From assembly GCF_037974355.1 (NCBI RefSeq), contig NZ_CP150235.1:2728001-2792000 (forward strand): a stretch of 64,000 nucleotides of DNA, written 5' to 3'. This stretch comes from Paenibacillus sp. FSL R5-0517. Lineage in GTDB: Bacteria > Bacillota > Bacilli > Paenibacillales > Paenibacillaceae. The notes beneath the pieces are model-generated. The model was not told the DNA's origin and did not search any database. It saw only the letters and a program-made list of their open reading frames with translations. The number at the start of each line of letters is the position of its first letter. The first letter of the stretch is position 1. Of this stretch, positions 26,423 through 34,152 are shown piece by piece. Both the position numbers and the translations under genes were made by a program.

Positions 26423-27985
26423 TTATTTCTTCGGATCATGATTATCGATTTTTTCGGAATGCTGCAACCGATAGTCTGAAGGACTCATGTTGAACATTCT
26501 TTTGAATTTCGAACTGAAATAACTTGGCGAACTGAAACCTGTCAGTTCAGTAATATCCCATACCGTTAATTGAGTATCCTTCAGCAGTTGCAAAGCATGT
26601 TTCATCCGAACACCCGTCACATATTGAACGAAAGAGGTACCTGCCCCTACCTTAAACAATTCGGAGAAGTAGGTAGGGTAATAGTTGAATCGTTCAGCGA
26701 GTAACGTCAACGTGAGCTCCTGCATGTAGTTCTCTTCGATATATCGCTTGGCTAACTCTATAACCGTCCCATCCCCATTTTCCGAAGGAAGTTGTTGACC
26801 CAGGAAGTCTTGAGCCCATTGCATTAATAAGCGTTCTGCTTGATCTGGCGTCTTAAGCCACAGTATCCATTCCGGGGCCATTGGAAAAAAATCCATCAAC
26901 AGTGAAATTTGAAAAATAGTTCTTGTCATTCGGGAAGGAGAGAGCTGGAATGCCTCGTGAATTTCCTTATGGATGATGCTGCGGAAGGAGTCCAGTTCTC
27001 CACGAATGAGGCAACGATGCAGCGTGCGTGTCGTTTCTTCAGGCAGTAATGGACTATAGTCTGTTCCAGCCTGAGGGTTCAGCCCGCTGACAGCCCGTTC
27101 AGCTGAATTCCATGCCAAAAGGGAATGGATATAACCTTCTTTCCAGTGCTCAAGTCCGGATACAGAAAGTCCCATCCCAATCTTGAGTTCCATGGAAAAA
27201 ACGGATGCCGTATGTTCCGTGAGCTGTTGGATGAATTCATGCTGCATACCATCTTGTACCATGAAATGCATGATGCCTGCGTGTACCGAATCATGAAATA
27301 CCTGGACATTGTCTGAATCAGACCGGGCGATTTCATAACATAGCATCTCGAAAGGAAGATGCATCTGCTCGGGTAATCGATCTTTTCGAATATCCGGCTT
27401 GTCCGAGTGACTTATACTCGCGGTGATGAAACAGACCTTCTGATCCTGCCATGATTCGAGATGGAACAATCGGAGTCGTTCTGGCATAGAGGAAGGCGGT
27501 AGGCGATTACCTTTGACGAGATCAAGAAGGAAACGTTCCTTCATCTCCCGGTAATACTGAGAGAGTCGCCAATGCAGCAATTCAGAGTCGCCTCGAATTT
27601 TACGTTGTTCATCCAGATCCGCTTTGATTTTGCCTAATGTGGCTTTCAATTCATCCCGGGTTACTGGCTTCAGTAAATAATCCATCACCTGGCTGCGGAC
27701 CCCCGCTCTGGCATATTGAAAATCTTCATAACCCGTGATAATGATAATCTGAATGGAAGGGTTATAACTGCGGCAGACATCCAATAGTCTGATGCCATCC
27801 ATGACAGGCATATTCATATCGGTAATCAGCAAGTCAAAATGTTCAGTTTGTAAAAGTTCATCCGCTTCGATCCCGTTAGACGCTTCCCCTGTTATGACAA
27901 AGCCCATGCCGTGCCAATCGACTTTCAATTTTAATCCTTCGCGAACTTCGATCTCGTCATCTGCGATTAATACGTTGTACATCAT
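26423..27985 (-). CDS. Response regulator with AraC-type output (YesN family)
   Basis: A 520-residue regulator. The receiver domain (1-125) has the phosphoacceptor Asp in 'LLITDMNMPVMDG' and the Lys in 'LLKPVTRDEL'; a large middle region of unknown fold follows; the C-terminal 100 residues form the double HTH ('LTLLAERFNYYPTYFSEL', 'WDITELTGFSSPSYFSSKF'). It presumably activates the adjacent sugar ABC operon when phosphorylated by the kinase encoded just upstream. Two ATGs follow GGAGGAAT. The start lies 29 bases inside the 3' end of the kinase gene. Confidence 0.93.
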   Translation of the reverse strand: MMYNVLIADDEIEVREGLKLKVDWHGMGFVITGEASNGIEADELLQTEHFDLLITDMNMPVMDGIRLLDVCRSYNPSIQIIIITGYEDFQYARAGVRSQVMDYLLKPVTRDELKATLGKIKADLDEQRKIRGDSELLHWRLSQYYREMKERFLLDLVKGNRLPPSSMPERLRLFHLESWQDQKVCFITASISHSDKPDIRKDRLPEQMHLPFEMLCYEIARSDSDNVQVFHDSVHAGIMHFMVQDGMQHEFIQQLTEHTASVFSMELKIGMGLSVSGLEHWKEGYIHSLLAWNSAERAVSGLNPQAGTDYSPLLPEETTRTLHRCLIRGELDSFRSIIHKEIHEAFQLSPSRMTRTIFQISLLMDFFPMAPEWILWLKTPDQAERLLMQWAQDFLGQQLPSENGDGTVIELAKRYIEENYMQELTLTLLAERFNYYPTYFSELFKVGAGTSFVQYVTGVRMKHALQLLKDTQLTVWDITELTGFSSPSYFSSKFKRMFNMSPSDYRLQHSEKIDNHDPKK

Positions 27986-29774
27986 ATTCCTCCTGTACGG
28001 GTAGAGTCAGTTCAATACATGCACCACTGCTCTCATCGTTCTTCATATGAACCGTGAACAAGGCACCGTAATGCAGGCGGCAACGAGCAATCACATTGCC
28101 CAGTCCAATATGCCAGCCTTCATTAAACAAAATGGATTCCAATGAGGGGGAAGCATCAGGGTGATGCATTTTATGGATTATCTCTGCTGGAATACCCGGT
28201 CCGTTGTCGGAAACGCGGATATGCAGACGATCATCTAGCCGATTGATTCGAATCTGAACCTGAGCTGTTGTCTGATGCTGGAAGCTGTATTTCACTGCAT
28301 TTTCAATAAGTGGCTGTAGTATAAACTTGATGATGACCAAGGCGTTCAGTGTGCCTTCCTTTGTTATCGAAATGTTGAGCTTATGACCGAAACGAGTCTG
28401 TAAGATGGAGATATAACGCTGCACATAATCCAGTTCTTCGGTTAGGGGAACAAGATCGTCATTGGTGTTAATGGAAAAGCGCATCATTTTACCCAAATCC
28501 TCAATGACCTGAACCGTATCTTCCGTTCTACGCTGAATGGCAAGACTGCTTACCAGCTCCAAGGTATTGAACATAAAATGTGGATTAATCTGTATGAGAA
28601 GTGCTTTATACTCTGCTTGTTGGCGAAGCAGCTTCAGCTCGAATTCATTCTGGATATGCTGCCGCAGCTGACTGATCATATAACGGAAGGTAAAGATGAC
28701 ATAACTGATCTCACTCTTTACATTTTTATCTGGAGGCAGAAGTGAATCCGCTTGGTCAAAAGCACCTCGTTGCACCTGTCTCATCGCCAGCACCAGTCTG
28801 GTCAAAGGTTTGGTTACGCCGTGGGATAACCATGCGGCCGCCAAGAGGGAGACCAGAATTAGGACAATTGTCACCGCCACAATCGTGCTTTGGAGCTTAT
28901 GGAGAGAGAGATACATTTCCTTTTCAGGTGCCAGACCTGCCAACATCCAGCCGGTACGGCCCAGCTTCTTGAATACAAGGATGTCTCGCTGTCCTTCCTG
29001 GTTAGTGAGGTATGCCACACCGGATTTGAGCGGGCTGTTTCGAAATCGATCGATCTCTGCGGTAGCTACAGCACCTAACGTGTCTACCTGCTGTGACAGA
29101 ATGGGATTTCCTTGCTCGCCCAGTAGAAAAATAGTGCTATTCTCCGCCAGATGTATACGCCGGAGCGGTTCCAGAAAGTAGGATTCACTGACATTCACCT
29201 TCATGACATTCTGCGCTGTAGCATGATGAAAGGTGCCAATAGGCATCAGCAGACTGACCACCGGATTGCCATGATCTCTGACACGTTCATGTTGATCGGT
29301 GTGTGCAGGTAACCAGCGTTCCCCCAATGTATAGAAATTCGTGTACCAGGATTCTTGTACAAAGGCAGGGTCATATGTTACCTGATTCTCGCTGCCAATT
29401 CGCAGTCCATTCCGTCGATAGATGGATACATCCGAGATACTGGTGTAACTGTTGGTTGCCTGAGTGAGGAAACGGCTCATCGCGAGGTTGGCCAGCATCT
29501 TTTCTCCTTCCGGAAGGTTAGGATCACTGATCGCGTTATCCCAGTTCTTGCCCATATCACTATTAAAAACAAGTGAGGCAACATCATAGATCTGCATCTG
29601 TACCATGTCTACGTATGAACCGTATTCCTCCATTTTCTCAAGAGCAGAGGATTCGATATAAGAGCGAATGACCGTGCGTGATTCCTTGAAGAGCAGGTAG
29701 GAGAGTGTGCCAAAAGCGAGGACAAACAGGACAACGATAAAGGCAATCAGGCGGTTTTTTAAAGAGAAGAACAT
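27957..29774 (-). CDS. Membrane sensor histidine kinase (YesM family)
   Basis: A 605-residue kinase. A transmembrane helix at about 10-30, an extracellular dCache-like sensor (about 35-285), a second helix at about 292-318, a HAMP-like linker, then the His_kinase domain with phosphoacceptor His in 'QINPHFMFNTLELVSSL' (about residue 405) and an ATPase domain ('FILQPLIENAVKYSF', 'VSDNGPGIP', 'GLGNVIARC'). It should sense an extracellular sugar or the loaded binding protein and phosphorylate the coupled YesN-type regulator. GGAGG precedes the ATG. It is the first gene of the operon, which follows a terminator. Confidence 0.94.
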   Translation of the reverse strand: MFFSLKNRLIAFIVVLFVLAFGTLSYLLFKESRTVIRSYIESSALEKMEEYGSYVDMVQMQIYDVASLVFNSDMGKNWDNAISDPNLPEGEKMLANLAMSRFLTQATNSYTSISDVSIYRRNGLRIGSENQVTYDPAFVQESWYTNFYTLGERWLPAHTDQHERVRDHGNPVVSLLMPIGTFHHATAQNVMKVNVSESYFLEPLRRIHLAENSTIFLLGEQGNPILSQQVDTLGAVATAEIDRFRNSPLKSGVAYLTNQEGQRDILVFKKLGRTGWMLAGLAPEKEMYLSLHKLQSTIVAVTIVLILVSLLAAAWLSHGVTKPLTRLVLAMRQVQRGAFDQADSLLPPDKNVKSEISYVIFTFRYMISQLRQHIQNEFELKLLRQQAEYKALLIQINPHFMFNTLELVSSLAIQRRTEDTVQVIEDLGKMMRFSINTNDDLVPLTEELDYVQRYISILQTRFGHKLNISITKEGTLNALVIIKFILQPLIENAVKYSFQHQTTAQVQIRINRLDDRLHIRVSDNGPGIPAEIIHKMHHPDASPSLESILFNEGWHIGLGNVIARCRLHYGALFTVHMKNDESSGACIELTLPVQEEYDVQRINRR

Positions 29775-29824
29775 GGATTTCCTCCTTCTACCGAGTCGAC
29801 TTGAGCGCAGAGTAATTATAAAAA

Positions 29825-29856
29825 TATAAAAAAGACTGCGTGATATGCGCAGCCTT
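29825..29856 (-). terminator. Terminator after the Gfo/Idh/MocA gene
   Basis: On the minus strand GGCTGCG/CGCAGTC (loop CATATCA) is followed by TTTTTT. Confidence 0.85.
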
Positions 29857-29891
29857 TAAAGAATTAATAATGTAGTGAAGACCTGGGAGAC

Positions 29892-31181
29892 TTAGAAACG
29901 AACCAGATTGTTGACGTTGATAGGCAAACCCGTGGCGATGGCGCGATTGGCCGCAATGCCCGTCAGAATGGATCTGGCACCGTCCACATGATTAGCTGCG
30001 CGATGGAACGGATCTTCTACAGGCTCTCCGAACAGATCATTCAGCAGCACTGGGTCACCACCGCCGTGTCCACCTGCTTTTTCCTCCACTTCAACCTCAT
30101 ATGGCGCACCGAACATCGGAAGGACCCGCAATGTTTTACCGATCAATGCACCTTCTTTACTTTTGTCACCTAATGAATTGACATAGGATTGCTCCACAAT
30201 GTTCATCTCAATCCGGCCTTTGGTGCCGTTAATGGCAATGCGGTAACCTTCCCATGGCTGATAGGCAACGAGGGAGTACGTCAGAATGGCTTTGCTCCGA
30301 TACTTCACAAGCACACCCATCGTATCCTCAATGTTAATGCCATCCCCAAATACGCTTTGATCCCGCTGATAACCATCTTCTGATTCGGCATCCAGATACA
30401 TGGACTTCATATGAGCATCCGAATCCAAATGCAGTGCAAAAGGATCTTCCTTCGCGATCGGGTTGCCGGTTGCTCGATTGTAGAACTGCGTTACACCGCG
30501 TTCTTCTGCGTTTTCTCTGCCGTAATACATCAGATCACCGAATGCAAACACGGTCTCCGGTTGCGAACCAATCCAGAAATTCACCAAATCGAAGTGATGG
30601 GTGGATTTGTGCACGAGCAGTCCGCCGCTATTACGCTTGTCCCGATGCCAACGGCGGAAATAATCTGCCCCGTGGCGTGTATTCAGCAGCCATTCAAAGT
30701 GAACGGACGTGACTTTTCCGATGGTATCATTCAGAATAAGTTCCCGAATCTTCGTATGGTGCGGCGCATAACGGTAGTTAAAGGTAACTCTGACGTTCTG
30801 GCCAGTGCGCTTGACTGCATCCAGGATGTCCTGGCATTTCTCCTCATCGATCGTCATTGGTTTCTCGGTGACAACGTCACAACCCAGTTCCATCGCGCGA
30901 ATGATGTACTTGTGATGGGTACGGTCAACGCTGGTTACGATGACATAGTCAGGCTTCTCGTTCTCAATCATCTGATCAAACTGATCCGCAGGATAGGTGG
31001 GTACCTCTGGATAATCGTACTTTTCCTTCAACAGTTGATTCGCGTAGTTCATGCGGACTTGATTTATATCACAAAAGCCGACAAGCTCGGAAGTATCCCT
31101 GTAATCCCGGGTTAATGCACCATAAAAGAATTCCGCACGGCCGCCGGTTCCGACTAATACATAACGTTTCTTGTTACTCAT
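29892..31181 (-). CDS. Gfo/Idh/MocA-family oxidoreductase
   Basis: A 429-residue NAD(P)-dependent sugar or inositol dehydrogenase-type protein. The Rossmann fingerprint is 'YVLVGTGGRAEFFYGAL' (residues 6-22), the family 'EKP' motif is in 'VVTEKPMTIDEEKCQDIL' (about 100-117), and 'HKSTHHFDLVNFWIG' (about 190-204) carries the catalytic-region His residues. It is probably cytoplasmic. The substrate is unknown, but the next operon imports and cleaves an oligosaccharide. It is divergent from an AraC regulator over a 127-base shared promoter region, which makes that regulator its likely controller. Confidence 0.92.
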   Translation of the reverse strand: MSNKKRYVLVGTGGRAEFFYGALTRDYRDTSELVGFCDINQVRMNYANQLLKEKYDYPEVPTYPADQFDQMIENEKPDYVIVTSVDRTHHKYIIRAMELGCDVVTEKPMTIDEEKCQDILDAVKRTGQNVRVTFNYRYAPHHTKIRELILNDTIGKVTSVHFEWLLNTRHGADYFRRWHRDKRNSGGLLVHKSTHHFDLVNFWIGSQPETVFAFGDLMYYGRENAEERGVTQFYNRATGNPIAKEDPFALHLDSDAHMKSMYLDAESEDGYQRDQSVFGDGINIEDTMGVLVKYRSKAILTYSLVAYQPWEGYRIAINGTKGRIEMNIVEQSYVNSLGDKSKEGALIGKTLRVLPMFGAPYEVEVEEKAGGHGGGDPVLLNDLFGEPVEDPFHRAANHVDGARSILTGIAANRAIATGLPINVNNLVRF

Positions 31182-31248
31182 GTCTATCGCCTCCTTGAAT
31201 ATAGCTCTAGACTATAACAAGGGAGTACTTCTTTCGCCGCATTTTATG

Positions 31249-31285
31249 CGTAACCGCTTTCAAATGCCGCATATTTTGCTATAAT
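31249..31285 (+). promoter_or_regulatory. AraC-gene promoter overlapped by a cre-like site
   Basis: TATAAT at 31280-31285 lies 16 bases after TTTCAA (31258-31263). The -35 overlaps CGTAACCGCTTTCA (31249-31262), an 11 of 14 match to a cre site. The divergent dehydrogenase promoter must be in the same 127 bases. Confidence 0.45.
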
Positions 31286-31308
31286 TTATGGAAAGGAGAG
31301 AGGCCGAC

Positions 31309-32190
31309 ATGACAGAACCTTTCAGTGCAGATTTTCATGATCCCACGGATTTACTACATATTGAATATGATCGTCGCATTGGATATTTCTCGATGACGGA
31401 TGACCACCTGCATGATCATTATGAGCTGTATTACCTGTTGTCTGGCGAGCGTATCTATTTCATCAAGGATCGGACCTACCGGGTAAAGGCTGGTGACCTG
31501 GTGTTTGTTGACCGCAATACGGTTCATAAAACCTTGGAGAGCGGCATGCCCGACCATGAGCGGATGGTATTGTATTTGAAGCCTGAGCTTTTTGCAGCCA
31601 TGGCTATTTCAACGGAGTTAGTTGAAGTCTTGAAGGAGCCCTTCTGCTGGGAGATCCCTATTATAAGGTTTCCTTCACAGGTCACGGAGGTATTGCAGCG
31701 GATGGTTAGCGAAATGGTTGATGAAATGCTTCGTCCCCAGCCGGGAAGCAACCTATTGCTTCGTCACCGGGCTATTGAATTGTTGCTGCAAGCCTATCGT
31801 AATCAGCATCTGGGCAGGTTATGCTCCGATGATCGTGAGCCGGTTCTTCATCCCAAGACACAGGCCGTTGTTCGTTACCTGAATGAGAATTATCAGAAGC
31901 CACTGACACTACCGGAGGTGGCGGGTATGTTTCGCATTAGTCCGCATTATCTGAGTCGATTGTTCAAACAAACAACGGGCTTTACCTTCAGTGATTATCT
32001 GAATCTGTTACGGGTGAAAGAAGCACAGCGTTTGCTGCGGGAAAGTGAGGAATCTATTACGGATATTGCTTGGCTTGCCGGCTTCAGTAACTTCTCTCAT
32101 TTTGGCAAGATGTTTAAGCGAACCGTACAGGTATCACCAAGAGTTTACAGGCAGGAAAACAAGGAATCGGGTTCCGTGAGGACCTTATGA
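31309..32190 (+). CDS. AraC-family transcriptional regulator with cupin sensor
   Basis: A 293-residue regulator. The N-terminal cupin sensor (about 1-150) includes 'HDHYELYYLLSGERIYFIKD' in part and 'GDLVFVDRNTVHKT'; the C-terminal AraC DNA-binding domain (about 190-290) shows 'LPEVAGMFRISPHYLSRLFK' and 'ITDIAWLAGFSNFSHFGKMF'. The ATG at 31309 follows AAGGAGAGAGG at good spacing; an ATG 7 codons upstream is unlikely because it would precede this site. It is divergent from the Gfo/Idh/MocA gene and overlaps no other gene; a RidA gene follows after 17 bases. Confidence 0.92.
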   Translation: MTEPFSADFHDPTDLLHIEYDRRIGYFSMTDDHLHDHYELYYLLSGERIYFIKDRTYRVKAGDLVFVDRNTVHKTLESGMPDHERMVLYLKPELFAAMAISTELVEVLKEPFCWEIPIIRFPSQVTEVLQRMVSEMVDEMLRPQPGSNLLLRHRAIELLLQAYRNQHLGRLCSDDREPVLHPKTQAVVRYLNENYQKPLTLPEVAGMFRISPHYLSRLFKQTTGFTFSDYLNLLRVKEAQRLLRESEESITDIAWLAGFSNFSHFGKMFKRTVQVSPRVYRQENKESGSVRTL

Positions 32191-32207
32191 GAGGGAGCGA
32201 GTATACG

Positions 32208-32654
32208 ATGATTGAAGCGAGATTAAATGAACTGGGGATCACTTTGCCACAGGCCAGTGCCCCTGCGGCGAAATATGCCAATGCTGTTATTGTTAATGGC
32301 ATCATGTATGTATCCGGGAAAGGACCTGATACCTCGGAACGTGGCAAACTGGGATCAGACTTCACAACTGAGCAGGGATATGATTTTGCCCGGAATGCCG
32401 GACTGGAAGTGCTCGCTGTCGTTCGAGATGTGCTGGGTTCACTGGATCAGGTGAAGAGAGTGGTTAAAGTGCAGGGCTTTATTAATGCGTCCGCTTCATA
32501 CCAGGAACATCATAAAGTCCTGAATGGATTCTCCGATCTGATGATGGAGGTATTCGGGGATCAGGGTGTACATGCTCGTTCGGTATTTGGTGCCGTATCT
32601 GTTAGGGATAATTTGCCCTTGATCATTGATTCCATATTTCAAGTAGAGGAGTAG
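32208..32654 (+). CDS. RidA-family protein (YjgF/YER057c/UK114)
   Basis: A 148-residue member of the Rid superfamily; characterised RidA proteins deaminate reactive enamine/imine intermediates. Features are 'APAAKYANAVIVNGIMYVSGKGPDT', shown here only in part, and the late 'GVHARSVFGAVSVRDNLPL', where the Arg matches the catalytic arginine region, although the strict RidA residues are not all kept, so an Rid subfamily other than archetypal RidA is likely. GGGAGCGAG precedes the ATG at 32208. It runs 17 bases after the AraC gene and 8 bases before the acetyltransferase gene. Confidence 0.85.
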   Translation: MIEARLNELGITLPQASAPAAKYANAVIVNGIMYVSGKGPDTSERGKLGSDFTTEQGYDFARNAGLEVLAVVRDVLGSLDQVKRVVKVQGFINASASYQEHHKVLNGFSDLMMEVFGDQGVHARSVFGAVSVRDNLPLIIDSIFQVEE

Positions 32655-32662
32655 ATCTAACC

Positions 32663-33253
32663 ATGACGGAATCGACTTCATTTAATCCAATTATGTTAAC
32701 GATTCCCGAGAGCTTCCAAACGGAACGCCTCACGATTCGTGCCCCGCAGTGGGGGGACGGTGCGGCAGTCAATGAAGCGGTCCGTGAAAGTGCGGAGCAG
32801 CTGCGATTGTGGTTGCCTTTTGCGGAGAAGATCCCGTCATTGGAAGAGTCCGAGATGACTGTTCGCAGAGCAAGACTGAAATATCTGGAACGTACCGACC
32901 TGATGCTTCATCTGCGAGACAGACACACGGATGAATTGGTAGGCAGCAGCGGGTTACATCGCATCGACTGGAATGCACGTTGTTTCGAGATTGGTTATTG
33001 GATTCGAACTTCACGAGCTGGTGAGGGGTTGATGACGGAAGCGGTGAAAGGCATTGAGCAATTTGCCATTACGCATCTGGAGGCGAACCGTCTGGAGATA
33101 CGCTGTGATGCGCGTAATGTGCGAAGTGCCAAAGTAGCTGAAAGGGCGGGTTATACACTGGAAGGCACACTACGCAAGATGCGGCGGAATAGTACAGGTA
33201 CTTTGGTCGATTATATGGTTTTCTCTAAAGTCAGAGGAATTGAGTTCGAGTAA
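32663..33253 (+). CDS. GNAT N-acetyltransferase (RimJ/RimL type)
   Basis: A 196-residue acetyltransferase of the RimJ/RimL group. It opens 'ERLTIRAPQWGDGAAVNEAV', has 'VGSSGLHRIDWNARCFEIGYW' in part (about residues 92-110), the acetyl-CoA loop 'RAGEGLMTEAVKGI' and the C-terminal 'RCDARNVRSAKVAERAGYTLEG'. The usual Q/R-x-x-G-x-G/A reads 'SRAGEGL'. It probably acetylates a protein N-terminus or small amine. GAGGAG lies 12 bases before the ATG. It is placed between RidA and an APH-type kinase with short gaps, so it is probably in one operon. Confidence 0.9.
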   Translation: MTESTSFNPIMLTIPESFQTERLTIRAPQWGDGAAVNEAVRESAEQLRLWLPFAEKIPSLEESEMTVRRARLKYLERTDLMLHLRDRHTDELVGSSGLHRIDWNARCFEIGYWIRTSRAGEGLMTEAVKGIEQFAITHLEANRLEIRCDARNVRSAKVAERAGYTLEGTLRKMRRNSTGTLVDYMVFSKVRGIEFE

Positions 33254-33267
33254 AAGGGCGGGTAGAT

Positions 33268-34080
33268 ATGGAGCGAATTGGTCAGGGAAGAACTGCGGAA
33301 ATCTATGCGTATTCGAACGAGCACATTATGAAGTTATATCGAATGGATTTTCCACTCGAAGCGGTCCAAAATGAATTTAGAATAAGTGAGTTGGCGTACA
33401 AGAAAGGACTACCCGTCCCACAAGCAATATCCTTAATAGAACATACTACGCCGCGTGTGGGCATTGTCTTTGAACGACTTCAGGGGAATACCCTGTTATC
33501 CCTTATTATTCAGCAACCTGAATTACTGGAGCAGTTGGCGTTCATGATGGCTGACTGTCATTACAGACTTCATTGCGAACGAGATGATGAAGGAGCACTG
33601 CCCTCCCAAAAGCAGATTCTATCCGGAGCAATTCGCAATGTTCGATTATTATCAGAGGGTGATCAAGCGCGAATCCTCTCATACTTAACAATATTGCCTG
33701 ATCAACAGCAAATCTGTCATGGCGATTTTCACCCCGATAATGTTATGCTCAGTGATGCTGGCGATCAATACTGGGTTATCGATTGGATGACTGGTATGTC
33801 AGGAGATCCTGCGGGTGATGCGGCTCGAAGCTGGGTAATATTAATGAGCAGCACTTTGCCGGAGAATACAGAGCCTGCTGTACGAATGTGGTTTGAAACG
33901 GCTCGTGAGTCGCTGATTGAATATTACATGCATCATTATATGCAACTGTCCGGGATTACACGTGAATCAATCGAATCATGGATGCTTCCCGTTGCTGCCG
34001 CGCGTCTTGACGAGGATCTGCCTGCTCAAGAGGTGGAACAGCTGCTCAAGTTGGTTCAGGAACGACTTCGTCTGTTATAA
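33268..34080 (+). CDS. APH-family phosphotransferase (aminoglycoside/choline kinase fold)
   Basis: A 270-residue kinase-fold protein. The Brenner motif 'CHGDFHPDNVML' (about residues 150-161) supplies the catalytic Asp and Asn, and 'WVIDWMTGMSGDPAGDAARSW' in part supplies the Mg-binding Asp. The N-lobe 'GRTAEIYAYSNEHIMKLYR' carries the ATP Lys. Substrate unknown; resistance cannot be inferred because similar housekeeping kinases are common in Gram-positive genomes. It lies 14 bases after the GNAT gene. The next gene starts 72 bases later. Confidence 0.88.
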   Translation: MERIGQGRTAEIYAYSNEHIMKLYRMDFPLEAVQNEFRISELAYKKGLPVPQAISLIEHTTPRVGIVFERLQGNTLLSLIIQQPELLEQLAFMMADCHYRLHCERDDEGALPSQKQILSGAIRNVRLLSEGDQARILSYLTILPDQQQICHGDFHPDNVMLSDAGDQYWVIDWMTGMSGDPAGDAARSWVILMSSTLPENTEPAVRMWFETARESLIEYYMHHYMQLSGITRESIESWMLPVAAARLDEDLPAQEVEQLLKLVQERLRLL

Positions 34081-34152
34081 AAGTTAACTTTAAGATTATT
34101 TACACAGACACTACGATGATAGGTAGGGTAGAGAACGAGAGGGGACGAATTC

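Noticed and set aside
33268-34080. Aminoglycoside resistance gene
   Set aside because: The fold and the HGDFHPDN motif fit the APH superfamily, but this superfamily also holds many housekeeping kinases and nothing here points to a drug substrate.
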